Program-made: the position numbers and the translations under genes
Part shown: positions 45,560 through 55,253 of the stretch, piece after piece
Layout: each line of letters begins with the position of its first letter
Position numbering within the stretch: the first letter of the stretch is position 1
The notes under the pieces: generated by a model
What the model saw: the letters and a program-made list of their open reading frames with translations, nothing else
What the model was told of the DNA's origin: nothing
The model's database searches: none
Assembly: GCA_020852705.1 (NCBI GenBank)
Contig: JADZAP010000042.1
Coordinates: forward strand, 1-64,000
DNA length: 64,000 nucleotides
Reading direction: 5' to 3'
Source: Ignavibacteria bacterium
GTDB taxonomy: Bacteria; Bacteroidota; Ignavibacteria; Tepidaquicellales; OLB5

Positions 45560-45585
45560 TATCAATTATCAATGTGCAATCAGCA

Positions 45586-46674
45586 ATGAACAATAAAAAA
45601 ATATTATCGCGGATTTTAATCTGGGTTTTAATTGTTAATTGTTCATTTCTCACTTTTAATTGCTCAAAAAAGCTTGACCCTGACCCGCTTCCATTAACTG
45701 TTAAACAAAACCTCGCACTTCTTCAAAGCGATCCTCAGTTTGTTATGTATTTTAATTTCAAAAAAATGCGCGATACAAAGTTTTGGGAGCAGTTTCTATC
45801 TGATTCTGTTTTTAGTGCAGAACGCAATTTTGGCGGATTCTTAAGTCTGATAAATCAGGCTTCCGGAGTTAGTATTTCTAATGGTATTGATGAGTTGTAT
45901 TTTGCCAACTCTTGGATTGGAGAAAATTCAATTGTAGTAAAAGGTACTTTTGACCGGAAGCGGGTTAATGATTACATTTCAGCCGATACTTTATATACAA
46001 AGATAGATTACCCAAATGGCACAGTTGTTTATAAACAAATTGATGCAAATTTGAATTTTTATTTTAAAGATGACTTCACTCTGGTAGCAAGCAATTATCT
46101 TAAGCAAATAGAAAATTCTTTTACTGTAACTGATACATCAAATACAGGTTTACTTTCAAATATTAATCTTTTGAAAGAAATTGAAATGATTAAATATAAA
46201 GAAAACCTATGGATGATATCCAACCAAAAACTTTTTATCAGGGGATTATTTGAAAATTTCAGCACCCTGAACAAAAAGAAAAATAATGAACTTAATCAAA
46301 ATTTATCTCCCGGTGGAGAATTACAGGATTCTTTAAACCTTAATGACTCTGCACAAACAAATGAAATGAATGAATTATATTCAATTTATAAAAAAATTAC
46401 TGCTGTTTCATTTTCTGTTAAAATGAGCGGTGAGCTTGAAATTGTAATGCAGAACGAGTGCGAAGATAATAATTCAGCAACCGAACTTAAAAACAGAATG
46501 GAAGCAGTAATTGCTCTTGCAAAACTTTCTTCTACCCTAAGCAATAAAAAACCTCCGGCAGCAATTAAATTGCTCGATAAAGTTGAAACTAATGTTTTTG
46601 ATAAAACAGTTTTGCTTGATGCCAAACTTGATGAGAACGATATAAAAGAAATAAGACTTCAGAAAATATTCTGA
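45586..46674 (+). CDS. Lipoprotein of unknown function (DUF3352-like)
   Basis: The frame is open back to 45430, overlapping the permease. I choose the ATG at 45586 because it starts MNNKKILSRILIWVLIVNC, a proper hydrophobic signal followed by SFLTFNC, a loose lipobox (Cys24). The 362-residue mature region has strands such as FVMYFNFKKMRDTKFWEQF and IDELYFANSW. These resemble periplasmic proteins of the DUF3352 type, which are built of repeated alpha/beta units; the match is weak. A long Asn/Glu-rich linker lies near residue 240. It lies 26 bp after the ABC permease, so it may be an accessory lipoprotein of that exporter, which is an inference from position. Confidence 0.7.
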   Translation: MNNKKILSRILIWVLIVNCSFLTFNCSKKLDPDPLPLTVKQNLALLQSDPQFVMYFNFKKMRDTKFWEQFLSDSVFSAERNFGGFLSLINQASGVSISNGIDELYFANSWIGENSIVVKGTFDRKRVNDYISADTLYTKIDYPNGTVVYKQIDANLNFYFKDDFTLVASNYLKQIENSFTVTDTSNTGLLSNINLLKEIEMIKYKENLWMISNQKLFIRGLFENFSTLNKKKNNELNQNLSPGGELQDSLNLNDSAQTNEMNELYSIYKKITAVSFSVKMSGELEIVMQNECEDNNSATELKNRMEAVIALAKLSSTLSNKKPPAAIKLLDKVETNVFDKTVLLDAKLDENDIKEIRLQKIF

Positions 46675-46715
46675 AATAACCATTCAAACAAATGCCTTTA
46701 TGGCTTAATTAATAT

Positions 46716-48254
46716 ATGATATCACCTATAATTGGTTCAACAACAGTCGGTGTAAATGCATTTAGAGTTACCATTGAAACTCACGTTGAACGATCTTTAC
46801 CGCGGGTTATTATAGTAGGGTTGCCCGATAGTGCTGTAAAAGAATCTGCTGAGCGTGTAAGCGCAGCAATTAAAAACTCTTCATTCCACTTTCCTGTTCA
46901 GAAAATTACAGTAAACCTTGCACCGGCTGATATACGAAAAGAAGGCTCGGGTTTTGATCTGCCTATTGCAATTGGTATCCTTTGCGAATCTGAGCAGATT
47001 GTTCCTGATATGCTTAAAGATTATCTGTTTGCAGGAGAACTTTCTCTTGATGGAAAACTTCGTCCCGTTAAAGGAATACTGCCAATTGCTATTGAAGCCA
47101 GAAAAGCAGGATTAAAAGGAATGATTATTCCCGAAGATAACGCACGCGAAGCCGCAATGGTTGAAGGAATTGATGTTTACCCCATGGGTTCATTGCAGGA
47201 AGTTGTTGATTTTCTGAATAACGGAGGCGGGTTAGAACCATTTAAAGTTGACCTTAAAGAAATTTTTAATATTGATCAGAAAAGTATTGTTGATTTTGCT
47301 GATGTAAAAGGCCAGCATGAGGTAAAACGCGCTATGGAAGTTGCTGCTGCAGGAGGGCATAATATAATTATGATTGGACCCCCGGGTTCGGGTAAAACCA
47401 TGCTTGCAAAAAGAATACCAACAATCCTTCCGCCTATGACTTTTGAAGAAGCACTTGAAACTACAAAGATACATTCTGTTGCTGGACTGCTTCCTTCGAA
47501 TACTGCTCTTGTTTCTGTAAGACCTTACAGATCACCGCATCATACTATCAGTGATGTTGCTCTTGTTGGCGGGGGTCCTGCGGCAAAGCCAGGGGAAATA
47601 TCTTTTGCTCATCATGGAGTATTATTTCTTGATGAACTCCCCGAATTTAAGAAAAATGTGCTCGAGGTTATGCGCCAACCGCTTGAAGATGGAAAGGTAA
47701 CTATTTCACGCTCTAAAATTACAGTTGATTATCCTTGTAACTTCATGCTCGCATCTGCTATGAATCCCTGCCCTTGCGGTAATTTTGGTAACCCAAATCA
47801 GGATTGTTCTTGTCAGCCGCAGCAAATTCAGAGATATATGTCAAAAATTTCGGGTCCGCTGCTTGATAGAATCGATATTCACATTCAGGTACAGGCTGTT
47901 AAGTATAAGGAGCTTTCAAGCAATTCAACAGGTGAACCATCAGCTGCTATCCGCATGCGGGTTATAAAAGCCCGTGACGTTCAGCTTAAACGATTTATGA
48001 ATAAAAGAAATATTTTCAGCAATGCTGATATGCAGTCAAAAGATATCCGTGAGTTTTGCAAAATTGATTCAGCCAGTGAAGAATTGATGAAAATGGCAAT
48101 TACAAAACTCGGACTTTCAGCCCGCGCTTATGACAGGATCCTGAAAGTTGCACGGACTATTGCAGACCTTGCCGGAGATGAGAACATTAATTCTGCTCAC
48201 ATCAGCGAAGCTATTCAATACCGCACGCTTGACAGGACTATGTGGATGGGGTGA
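46716..48254 (+). CDS. YifB/ComM family Mg-chelatase-like AAA+ ATPase
   Basis: A 512-residue ATPase of the ComM/YifB group, which in naturally competent bacteria helps branch migration during DNA uptake. The N-terminal ~180 residues form the S5-like ChlI domain (VIVGLPDSAVKESAERV, KITVNLAPADIRKEGSGFDLPIAIG, FAGELSLDGKLRPVKG). The AAA+ core has Walker A GPPGSGKTM, Walker B VLFLDELPEF, the four-Cys insert CPCGNFGNPNQDCSC and GPLLDRIDIHIQV. A C-terminal Mg_chelatase_C helical domain (LGLSARAYDRILKVARTIADLAG) ends it. It is probably the last gene of the exporter operon. Confidence 0.95.
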   Translation: MISPIIGSTTVGVNAFRVTIETHVERSLPRVIIVGLPDSAVKESAERVSAAIKNSSFHFPVQKITVNLAPADIRKEGSGFDLPIAIGILCESEQIVPDMLKDYLFAGELSLDGKLRPVKGILPIAIEARKAGLKGMIIPEDNAREAAMVEGIDVYPMGSLQEVVDFLNNGGGLEPFKVDLKEIFNIDQKSIVDFADVKGQHEVKRAMEVAAAGGHNIIMIGPPGSGKTMLAKRIPTILPPMTFEEALETTKIHSVAGLLPSNTALVSVRPYRSPHHTISDVALVGGGPAAKPGEISFAHHGVLFLDELPEFKKNVLEVMRQPLEDGKVTISRSKITVDYPCNFMLASAMNPCPCGNFGNPNQDCSCQPQQIQRYMSKISGPLLDRIDIHIQVQAVKYKELSSNSTGEPSAAIRMRVIKARDVQLKRFMNKRNIFSNADMQSKDIREFCKIDSASEELMKMAITKLGLSARAYDRILKVARTIADLAGDENINSAHISEAIQYRTLDRTMWMG

Positions 48255-48303
48255 TATTCAAATATCAAATAATAAATAAAAAAATGTAAATAACAAATTA
48301 AAA

Positions 48304-49105
48304 ATGCCAAACTATTATATTTTTAAAGCAGGTGATTTGACTTATAAAGAATGCATTGAAAAAATGTTAGTGGGACAAAAAGAATCAAACCAATATATAC
48401 CAGTAGATAATGTAAAGAATGGAGATGTTATTTTTATTCATAAGACCTCCAAAATGAACAATATTCAATCTCAATTTATTGAGGGTCCGTTTTTTGCAAT
48501 TTCTGATGGAAAAAAAATATAGATCCAAATGCATGGAATGGAAATTTTCCATGGCAAGTAAAAATAGAAAAGTGAGGTAATACATCCAAAATAAATCAAG
48601 ATTCGTTTGAAAACTTTCTGAATTATTCATTAGATGTAAGATTCTTTAAATTTCAAATCGATACAATAACTGGTAAAAAACTTTTTAAAGGAATTGGGAT
48701 TGGAATACGATGTTGTTGAAAATTCAACAATTTATAATCCAGTTGATAATATTGATATAGATATTCGTCTGAGATATCCGACAAAATGTAGATGTAATGA
48801 TGGTCATTATGTAAGGTCTAAAAATGAGGTTATTGTAGATAACTGGTTGTTTAATAATAATATTGCACATGCATACGAGAAAAAACTTTTAGGAATAAAT
48901 ATCTTATGTGATTTTCAAATTATAAATAAGAATCATAAAGAAGTATATATAGAAATATGGGGTTTAACAGATGATACTTATTTAAAAAGAAAAGGGAGAA
49001 ATTTACAAAAAAAATAATTTAACATTAATTTCTATTACTGAAAAAGAAATTCAAAATATTGATGATTTTTTGAATGAAAAATTAAAAAAGTTAAATTGTA
49101 TTTAA
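48304..49105 (+). pseudogene. Broken gene: EVE/PUA-like domain plus PD-(D/E)XK nuclease-like domain
   Basis: Two short frames and the sequence between them form one disrupted gene. The first part (MPNYYIFKAGDLTYKE, DNVKNGDVIFIHKTS, GPFFAISDGKK) breaks at an A7 run near 48511-48517. A shift restores NIDPNAWNGNFPWQVKIEK, like the end of an EVE/PUA-like domain. An in-frame TGA follows at 48573-48575, then a frame change near 48690. The frame then reads VRSKNEVIVDNWLFNNNIAHAYEKKL, CDFQI and VYIEIWGLTDDTYLKRKG, a pattern typical of PD-(D/E)XK nuclease domains. An A-run near 48990 shifts the frame again before EIYKKNNLTLISITEKEIQNIDDFL. At least four lesions make it non-functional as written. Confidence 0.65.
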
Positions 49106-49129
49106 TATTAGTTTTTATTATTTTGGTCT

Positions 49130-49369
49130 ATGACAAAAACTGAAATAAAACAAAATATACATTCTTTAGTCGAAACTATGGATAACGAGAATATCTTGAT
49201 TCAGGTAAAGGAAATGCTGGAATCAATATCAAATGAATCAATTTCATTCGGCAGCTTGAGTATAGAAGAACAAAGATCTATACAAAAGGGAATTGAACAG
49301 TTAAATAATGGTGAAAAAATAGATTATGAAGATGTAAAGAAAAATTATCCGGAATGGTTAAGAAAATAA
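49130..49369 (+). CDS. Putative type II antitoxin
   Basis: A 79-residue acidic protein with the pattern of addiction-module antitoxins: N-terminal helix (MTKTEIKQNIHSLVETM) and a C-terminal segment IEEQRSIQKGIEQLNNGEKIDYEDVKKNYPEWLRK that would wrap the toxin. It overlaps the toxin gene by 16 bp, the normal coupling for such pairs. No clear DNA-binding domain is visible in the short N-terminus. It would neutralise the downstream ParE-like toxin and autoregulate the pair. Confidence 0.75.
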   Translation: MTKTEIKQNIHSLVETMDNENILIQVKEMLESISNESISFGSLSIEEQRSIQKGIEQLNNGEKIDYEDVKKNYPEWLRK

Positions 49370-49650
49370 CCTTTTCACCGGAAGCAAATGAAAAATTAAA
49401 AGATATTATTCTATACCTTGTTAATGAATGGTCAGTTAAATCTGCAGTTAAATTTATTAAGATACTAGAAGATAAATTAAACCATATAGAGCAATTTCCA
49501 TTATTATATCCTGTATTCAATGTTGAATCTGATATACATTTCTGCGTAATTAATAAACAGATAACCCGGTATTACAGAATTACCGATTTAAATATAGAAA
49601 TCATCACTCTTTTTGATTCAAGAAGCAATCCCACCAGCATAAAACTATAA
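49354..49650 (+). CDS. RelE/ParE family toxin
   Basis: A 98-residue toxin of the ParE/RelE fold: ITFSPEANEKLKDIILYLVNEWSVKSAVKFIKILEDKLNHIEQFPLLYPVF is the helical hairpin. HFCVINKQITRYYRITDLNIEIITLFDSRSNPTSI is the sheet with the usual Arg/Tyr-rich face. ParE toxins poison DNA gyrase and RelE toxins cut mRNA on the ribosome; which one applies is not clear. The overlap with the preceding antitoxin and the broken nuclease next door suggest a small accessory patch. Confidence 0.85.
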   Translation: MVKKITFSPEANEKLKDIILYLVNEWSVKSAVKFIKILEDKLNHIEQFPLLYPVFNVESDIHFCVINKQITRYYRITDLNIEIITLFDSRSNPTSIKL

Positions 49651-49651
49651 A

Positions 49652-50809
49652 TTGAACTACGATGTAATTATTATCGGTGCCGGTGCAGCTGGACTAATGT
49701 GTGCCATAGAAGCAGGTAAACGCGGAAGGAAAGTCCTTGTAATTGAACATGCTGAAAAACCCGGCAAGAAAATACTTATTTCAGGCGGAGGAAGGTGTAA
49801 TTTTACAAATATAAATGTAACTTCCGGTAATTTTATTTCCCAAAACCCTCATTTCTGCAAATCAGCTTTAGCCAGATACACACCACAAAATTTTATTGAA
49901 TTAGTTGAAAAATACGGTATCAAGTATCATGAAAAAAAGCTTGGGCAGCTTTTTTGTAACAGCTCTTCAAAAGAAATTCTTGATATGCTGCTTGCTGAGT
50001 GCAGCAATAACGGTGTTGAAATTCAGTTAAACTGCAAAGTTACAAACATAAATAAACTTGAAAATTTTATTGTAAATTCAACAGATGGCAATTTCAAATG
50101 TGAGTCGTTAGTTATTGCTACAGGAGGCATTTCTATACCGCAAATGGGGGCAACAGATTTTGGTTACAAAATTGCTAATCAATTTGGGTTAAATGTAACC
50201 AAAACTGCACCCGGTTTGGTTCCATTTATATTAAATGAAAATAGTTTTAATGGATTACCGGGAATTTCCATTGAAGCAATAGTTCATTACAATAAAAAAA
50301 GTTTTCAAGAAAATATTCTTTTTACTCATAAAGGGCTAAGCGGTCCTGCAATTTTACAGATTTCAAACTACTGGAGTAAAGGAAATGAAATTACAATTGA
50401 TCTTTTACCAGATGCTGATATTATTTCAAAAATTGAAGTAAATAAACCAATAAAAACAGAGCTTGTTAATCTACTAGCACAAATTTTTCCTAAACGTTTT
50501 GCTGAAAAATGGTGTGAACTTTATTTTCCATCAAAACCTATTAACCAGCTAAATGAAACGGAAATACAAAATTTAAACAATATTCTTCGAAACTGGAAAA
50601 TTATCCCAAACGATACCGAAGGTTTTGGTAAAGCTGAAGTAACAAAGGGTGGGGTTGATACCGGTGAACTTTCAGGCAAAACTATGGAATCTAAAAAAAT
50701 TCAGGGGTTATATTTTATTGGAGAAGTTGTAGATGTAACAGGCTGGCTTGGTGGTTATAATTTCCAGTGGGCATGGTCAAGCGGTTTTGCGGCAGGTCAG
50801 TATATTTAA
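49652..50809 (+). CDS. NAD(P)/FAD-dependent oxidoreductase, HI0933/YhiN family
   Basis: A flavoprotein of 385 residues starting at TTG, 1 bp after the toxin stop. The dinucleotide-binding start is VIIIGAGAAGLMCAIEAGKRG. Family signature GGGRCNFTN, then QLFCNSSS, LVIATGG, FTHKGLSGPAILQIS and the C-terminal GGVDTGELSGKTMESKKIQGLYFIGEVVDVTGWLGGYNFQWAWSSG all fit HI0933-like proteins. The physiological substrate is unknown. It probably ends the transcript that begins upstream at the toxin-antitoxin pair. Confidence 0.92.
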   Translation: MNYDVIIIGAGAAGLMCAIEAGKRGRKVLVIEHAEKPGKKILISGGGRCNFTNINVTSGNFISQNPHFCKSALARYTPQNFIELVEKYGIKYHEKKLGQLFCNSSSKEILDMLLAECSNNGVEIQLNCKVTNINKLENFIVNSTDGNFKCESLVIATGGISIPQMGATDFGYKIANQFGLNVTKTAPGLVPFILNENSFNGLPGISIEAIVHYNKKSFQENILFTHKGLSGPAILQISNYWSKGNEITIDLLPDADIISKIEVNKPIKTELVNLLAQIFPKRFAEKWCELYFPSKPINQLNETEIQNLNNILRNWKIIPNDTEGFGKAEVTKGGVDTGELSGKTMESKKIQGLYFIGEVVDVTGWLGGYNFQWAWSSGFAAGQYI

Positions 50810-51216
50810 TTTCTTTCCGGGTATAACCTTGCATTATCTGTTACCGGAAAAACATATTCATTGTAAACTTTGACCTGAATATTATTATCAGGCTGTAGCT
50901 GGGGGATATAATAGGTATCAACATACCATCTTGCACTCATCATTACAAATTTCCCGGAATTATCCTTTACTTCAAATCTTAAATTAACAAACCTGTTTGA
51001 GGGACTGGTTCCGGATTGACTTTCGGGCATAACACTCATAATTCTTGCTTCCCTGAACTCGGCTTTTTGCTGAAGCTCATTTAACATCTTTAATTTTATC
51101 TGTTCCTGTTCATCGCGTTTCATATTTTTACTGAACAATCTGTAAAAAAACAATGCGAGTAAAATTATCACTGCAAGAGGTACCAGAATTGCAAAATAAA
51201 CCGCAGAACCATCCAT
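50806..51216 (-). CDS. Single-pass membrane protein, DUF3592-like
   Basis: A 136-residue protein with one N-terminal transmembrane helix (AVYFAILVPLAVIILLALFFY). A charged Lys/Glu/Gln-rich stalk follows, then a beta-rich domain: AEFREARIMSVMPESQSGTSPSNRFVNLRFEVKD, WYVDTYYIPQLQPDNNIQVKVYNEY. The strand pattern resembles DUF3592-type soluble domains, but the match is only approximate. The gene is convergent with the flavoprotein gene (4-bp overlap) and lies downstream of trhO. Function unknown. Confidence 0.6.
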   Translation of the reverse strand: MDGSAVYFAILVPLAVIILLALFFYRLFSKNMKRDEQEQIKLKMLNELQQKAEFREARIMSVMPESQSGTSPSNRFVNLRFEVKDNSGKFVMMSARWYVDTYYIPQLQPDNNIQVKVYNEYVFPVTDNARLYPERN

Positions 51217-51289
51217 ATATAAAAATTTTATATTAATTCTATGTTATCATTAATATTCTGCTCCTATGTGCAGAATACCTTAAATTATA

Positions 51290-52189
51290 CTATGCATTTT
51301 GAAGCAATTCGTGTCTTGGTGCATTCATACATTCTTCACTGCAGCTTCTTGCCCACTTTTTTTCGCATTCTTCACACTCAAAATGCTGTTTATGGCAATC
51401 TAAATTAGCACAGTTAACATAACGGTCGGTTGGCAGGCCACAATGATGGCATTTACCCGTAATTGTATAATCATCAGCAAAGTTTACGGGTATTGATATC
51501 CTTTCATCAAATACATAACACTTGCCTTCAAAGAGTTTACCTTTCACATCGGGGTCATGGCTATAATTTACAATTCCTCCGTTTAGCTGATACACTTCTT
51601 TAAAGCCCTGCTGAATTAAATAGCCCGAAAGTTTCTCACACCTTACCCCGCCTGTGCAGTAAGTTAAAATTTTTTTATCTTTAAAAAGATTAAACTCATT
51701 TTTCACCCAGTTGGGAAATTCCCTGAAAGATTTAACAGGAGGTCTAATGGCATTTTTAAAATGACCAAGATCAAACTCGTAATCTGTTCTGCCATCCAGA
51801 ATTACCACATCATCCTGCTGCATCATAGCAAACCACTCATTCGGATCAAGATGTTTTCCTGAAATAACATTGGGGTCAAGGTCTTTTTCAAGTCTGAAAG
51901 TAACAAGTTCCTGTTTAACTCTAACATGCATTTTTTTAAATACATGCCCCTTAACTTCGTCAATTTTAAACCAAAGGTCATTAAATCTTTCATCTAACCG
52001 CATGTGTTCCATATATTTTTCTGTTTGACTGAATGAACCGCTGCATGTTCCGTTAATACCTTCGGGTGAAATTAATATCCTGCCGCTTAGACCTAAATCA
52101 CGGCAATATCCTAAATGTTCTTCTGCAAAAAACTCAGGATTATGAATTTTTACATATTTATAAAATAATAATACTCTGTACATATACAA
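51290..52189 (-). CDS. trhO: tRNA uridine(34) hydroxylase TrhO (YceA-like rhodanese)
   Basis: Rhodanese-fold enzyme of 299 residues that hydroxylates U34 of certain tRNAs on the way to (c)mo5U. The N-terminal domain (VLLFYKYVKIHNPEFFAEEHLGYCRDLGLSGRILISPEGINGTCSG) and the rhodanese active site ILTYCTGGVRCEKLSGYLIQQGF, with the catalytic Cys, are characteristic. A Cys-rich C-terminal segment (CHHCGLP, NCANLDCHKQH, CEECEKKW, CSEECMNAP) can bind zinc. Met1 or Met3 could be the start. It stands alone on the minus strand next to a convergent membrane-protein gene. Confidence 0.93.
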   Translation of the reverse strand: MYMYRVLLFYKYVKIHNPEFFAEEHLGYCRDLGLSGRILISPEGINGTCSGSFSQTEKYMEHMRLDERFNDLWFKIDEVKGHVFKKMHVRVKQELVTFRLEKDLDPNVISGKHLDPNEWFAMMQQDDVVILDGRTDYEFDLGHFKNAIRPPVKSFREFPNWVKNEFNLFKDKKILTYCTGGVRCEKLSGYLIQQGFKEVYQLNGGIVNYSHDPDVKGKLFEGKCYVFDERISIPVNFADDYTITGKCHHCGLPTDRYVNCANLDCHKQHFECEECEKKWARSCSEECMNAPRHELLQNA

Positions 52190-52307
52190 AAATATTAATT
52201 AAATAAGCTAATTAAAATGAAGTAATTTTGAGAACTTATTAAACTTTTATACTGTTTTTATTGATATTTATGGCAATCTTTGTAAATATAATTGCATACT
52301 GATTTTA

Positions 52308-53654
52308 ATGAAGCACCCCGAAGAATCACATGAAAATATAACCAGCAGTAACAACGAAATTAGTCATGAAGTAACATTTGTAGAAAGTGATGAAATAAAA
52401 GCGGAGCTTAGCAGGGGCAACTACACTGCTGAACGCAATTTTAGTATTAAAAAAACCTTTACAGCATTAAAATATCCAAATTACAAGTTATGGTTCTGGG
52501 GACAGATGGTCTCTTTGTTTGGAACATGGATGCAGATAACTGCCCAGGGATTTTTAATATATGATCTAGCTCATTCACCCGCATATTTGGGATATGTTGG
52601 TTTTGCCTCGGGAATACCTACATGGATATTTATGCTTTATGGAGGTGTAATTGCAGATAGACTGCCAAAAAGAAAAATACTTATTTATACGCAAACAACA
52701 ATGATGATACTTGCAGGAATTATTGCAGTATTAACATTTTTTCATATCGTACAGCCCTGGCATGTAATTGTACTTGCATTTTTAACTGGTACTGCAAATG
52801 CTTTTGATGCACCTTCAAGAATTTCACTTGTTAATGAACTGGTTGAAAAAGCTGATCTGACCAATGCTATTGCTCTTAATTCTACTATGTTTAATACTGC
52901 AACAGCTATTGGTCCGGCAGTGGCGGGTTTAGCTTATGCATTTGCCGGTCCTGCATGGTGTTTTACAATTAATGCTGTATCATATATTGGTGTAATTATT
53001 GCCTTAAATAAAATGAAAATGAAAGATAAAATTTTTCATACCTCAAACCGCTCAGCAATAGATGACATTAAGGAAGGATTAAAATATATAGCCGCAAATT
53101 CTGTTATACGGACATTAATTCTATTAGTTGCATCAATAAGTTTGTTTGGATTATCTTTTGCTACTCTTCTGCCTGCATGGGCTGTTAATATTCTTGGAGG
53201 TGATTCCGCAACTAACGGATTTCTGCAATCAGCACGCGGTGCAGGAGCTTTATTAAGCGCACTATTCATTGCCTCTCAGGGCAGATTTGATTACAAAGGT
53301 AAAATTTTAACAATAGGTTCCATTGGATTTCCTGTTCTAATGTTTATTTTTTCATTTGTTCATAAAATCCCATTATCTTTATTTAATATTTTTTTATTAG
53401 GTATTGCCTTAATTTTGGCAATGAATATTGCTAATGCACTAGTACAATCGCTTGTTCCTGATAAACTTCGTGGCAGAGTTATGGCTGTTTATACATTAAC
53501 CTTTTTTGGGTTTCTTCCAATAGGTGCACTTGTTATGGGTATGCTTGCTGAAAAATTTGGAGAGGCTGAAGCTATACTTTTATGTTCTCTTGTTACATTA
53601 TCTATTTCACTTTACATATATTTCTTTATCCCTACCATAAAAAGGTTAAAATAA
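52308..53654 (+). CDS. MFS transporter (MFS_3/EntS type)
   Basis: A multi-pass permease of 448 residues with a ~45-residue acidic cytoplasmic N-terminus. The first helices WFWGQMVSLFGTWMQITAQGFLIYDL and the loop GGVIADRLPKRKILIYTQ are typical of the MFS_3/EntS subgroup (siderophore or drug exporters). A second-half start RTLILLVASISLFGLSFATLLPAWAV follows, and VPDKLRGRVMAVYTLTFFGFLP is the motif A-like loop of the C-half. About 11-12 helices are visible. The exported substrate is not known and no siderophore genes are near. It is probably monocistronic. Confidence 0.92.
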   Translation: MKHPEESHENITSSNNEISHEVTFVESDEIKAELSRGNYTAERNFSIKKTFTALKYPNYKLWFWGQMVSLFGTWMQITAQGFLIYDLAHSPAYLGYVGFASGIPTWIFMLYGGVIADRLPKRKILIYTQTTMMILAGIIAVLTFFHIVQPWHVIVLAFLTGTANAFDAPSRISLVNELVEKADLTNAIALNSTMFNTATAIGPAVAGLAYAFAGPAWCFTINAVSYIGVIIALNKMKMKDKIFHTSNRSAIDDIKEGLKYIAANSVIRTLILLVASISLFGLSFATLLPAWAVNILGGDSATNGFLQSARGAGALLSALFIASQGRFDYKGKILTIGSIGFPVLMFIFSFVHKIPLSLFNIFLLGIALILAMNIANALVQSLVPDKLRGRVMAVYTLTFFGFLPIGALVMGMLAEKFGEAEAILLCSLVTLSISLYIYFFIPTIKRLK

Positions 53655-53752
53655 TATCTAAATACACCTATTTTCTGCAGTTTTTATTTTTTCATAGATT
53701 AAGGAAAAATTTCATCATATTTTTGAGCATATAAAAGAATTGCGCGGACACA

Positions 53753-55243
53753 ATGACAAAAAATCCATTTAAGTCTGAAATTAAGATTGATGAATTCCGG
53801 AAATTCCGGGATAATATTATTGGATATTGCAGAGAATTTATAACTCCGTACGGAATTAAAAAACTGGTTTATGCTGATTGGACAGCAAGCGGCAGACTAT
53901 ATAAGCCTATTGAGGAAAAAATTTCAAATGAATTTGGAACTTTGTTGGGCAATACTCATACAGAAACCAATGTAACTGGTTCTTGTATGACCCTTTCATA
54001 TACAAAAGCAAAAAAAATTATAAGAGATCACGTTAATGCTAATGAAAATGATGTAGTTTTAGGCACAGGCTCAGGTATGACAGGAGCTATACTTAAGCTG
54101 CAGCGAATGCTTGGTTTTAAAGTGCCTTCAAGATTAAAGAAATTTGTTAATATACCCATTGATTTTAAACCGGTTATTTTTGTAACACACATGGAGCATC
54201 ACTCAAACCAAACAACATGGCTTGAATCAATTGCAGATGTTGAAATTATTGATGCTGATGAAGAAGGTCTTGCAGACCTTAAAAGTCTTGAAAAGCTAAT
54301 AAAAAAATATTCTGACCGTAAAATAAAAATAGCATCAATAACATCATGCAGTAATGTTACAGGGATATTTACACCATACCATAAAATTGCAGCAATAATG
54401 CACAAAAATAACGGATGGTGCTTTGTTGATTTTGCATGTTCTGCTCCTTATATAGAAATTAATATGCACCCTAAAGACCCCTTTGAAAAACTTGACGCAA
54501 TATTTTTTTCACCGCATAAATTTCTGGGTGGTCCGGGTTCAAGCGGAATATTGATATTTGACAGAAGTTTGTATGATTCTCATTTTTCCCCCGATCAGCC
54601 GGGCGGAGGTACAGTTAAATGGACAAACCCCTGGGGAGAACACAGTTTTTATGATGATATTGAACTGCGTGAAGATGGCGGAACTCCCCCGTTTCTGCAG
54701 ACAATTAAAGCTGCTTTGGCAATTAAACTAAAAGATGAGTTAGGAGTAGTAAATATTGCTATAAGAGAAAAAGCTATTACCAAAAAAGTATTACAAAGAC
54801 TTAAAAATATTAATGGAGTTCATGTTTTAGCTGATAATATTGAAGAGCGGCTTCCTGTTATTTCATTTTACATTGAAGGGCTACATTATAATCTTGGTGT
54901 TAGGTTGCTGAATGACAGATATGGAATACAGGTACGCGGCGGATGTTCATGTGCCGGTACTTACGGACACTATCTGTTACACGTATCAAAACAGCAATCA
55001 CATAAAATTACAGAAATGATTGAACATCATGACCTTTCAGAAAAACCCGGCTGGATAAGAATTTCTCTGCATCCTGTAATGACAGATGCTGAAATAGATC
55101 TTATTTTAGAAGCAGTTGAAGAAATTTCAATAAATTTTAGGGATTGGGCTAAAGATTATATATATGACCCGCATGAAAATAACTTTTCTCACAAATTAAA
55201 TCCAAATTTTGAAACAAATTCTGTGGATGAGTGGTTTTCCTGA
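53753..55243 (+). CDS. Class V PLP-dependent aminotransferase (cysteine-desulfurase-like)
   Basis: A 496-residue PLP enzyme of the class V/SufS fold. Motifs: YADWTASGRLYKPIEEKI near the start, NTHTETNVTG, GSGMTGAILKLQRM, HMEHHSNQTTWLE, SITSCSNVTGIFTPYHKIA, FVDFACSAPY, and FFSPHKFLGGPGSSGIL with the Schiff-base Lys. GIQVRGGCSCAGTYGHYLL holds the conserved Cys loop of cysteine desulfurases. The protein is longer than SufS (~410) through an extra segment near residues 120-135 and a longer C-terminus. No suf partners are adjacent, so sulfur transfer is possible but unproven. A TATTTTTG sequence at 53718-53725 is a -7-like element. Confidence 0.88.
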   Translation: MTKNPFKSEIKIDEFRKFRDNIIGYCREFITPYGIKKLVYADWTASGRLYKPIEEKISNEFGTLLGNTHTETNVTGSCMTLSYTKAKKIIRDHVNANENDVVLGTGSGMTGAILKLQRMLGFKVPSRLKKFVNIPIDFKPVIFVTHMEHHSNQTTWLESIADVEIIDADEEGLADLKSLEKLIKKYSDRKIKIASITSCSNVTGIFTPYHKIAAIMHKNNGWCFVDFACSAPYIEINMHPKDPFEKLDAIFFSPHKFLGGPGSSGILIFDRSLYDSHFSPDQPGGGTVKWTNPWGEHSFYDDIELREDGGTPPFLQTIKAALAIKLKDELGVVNIAIREKAITKKVLQRLKNINGVHVLADNIEERLPVISFYIEGLHYNLGVRLLNDRYGIQVRGGCSCAGTYGHYLLHVSKQQSHKITEMIEHHDLSEKPGWIRISLHPVMTDAEIDLILEAVEEISINFRDWAKDYIYDPHENNFSHKLNPNFETNSVDEWFS

Positions 55244-55253
55244 AATGTATATA

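Noticed and set aside
45430-45585. N-terminal extension of the lipoprotein gene overlapping the ABC permease
   Set aside because: It overlaps the permease in another frame and would bury the signal peptide that starts at 45586.
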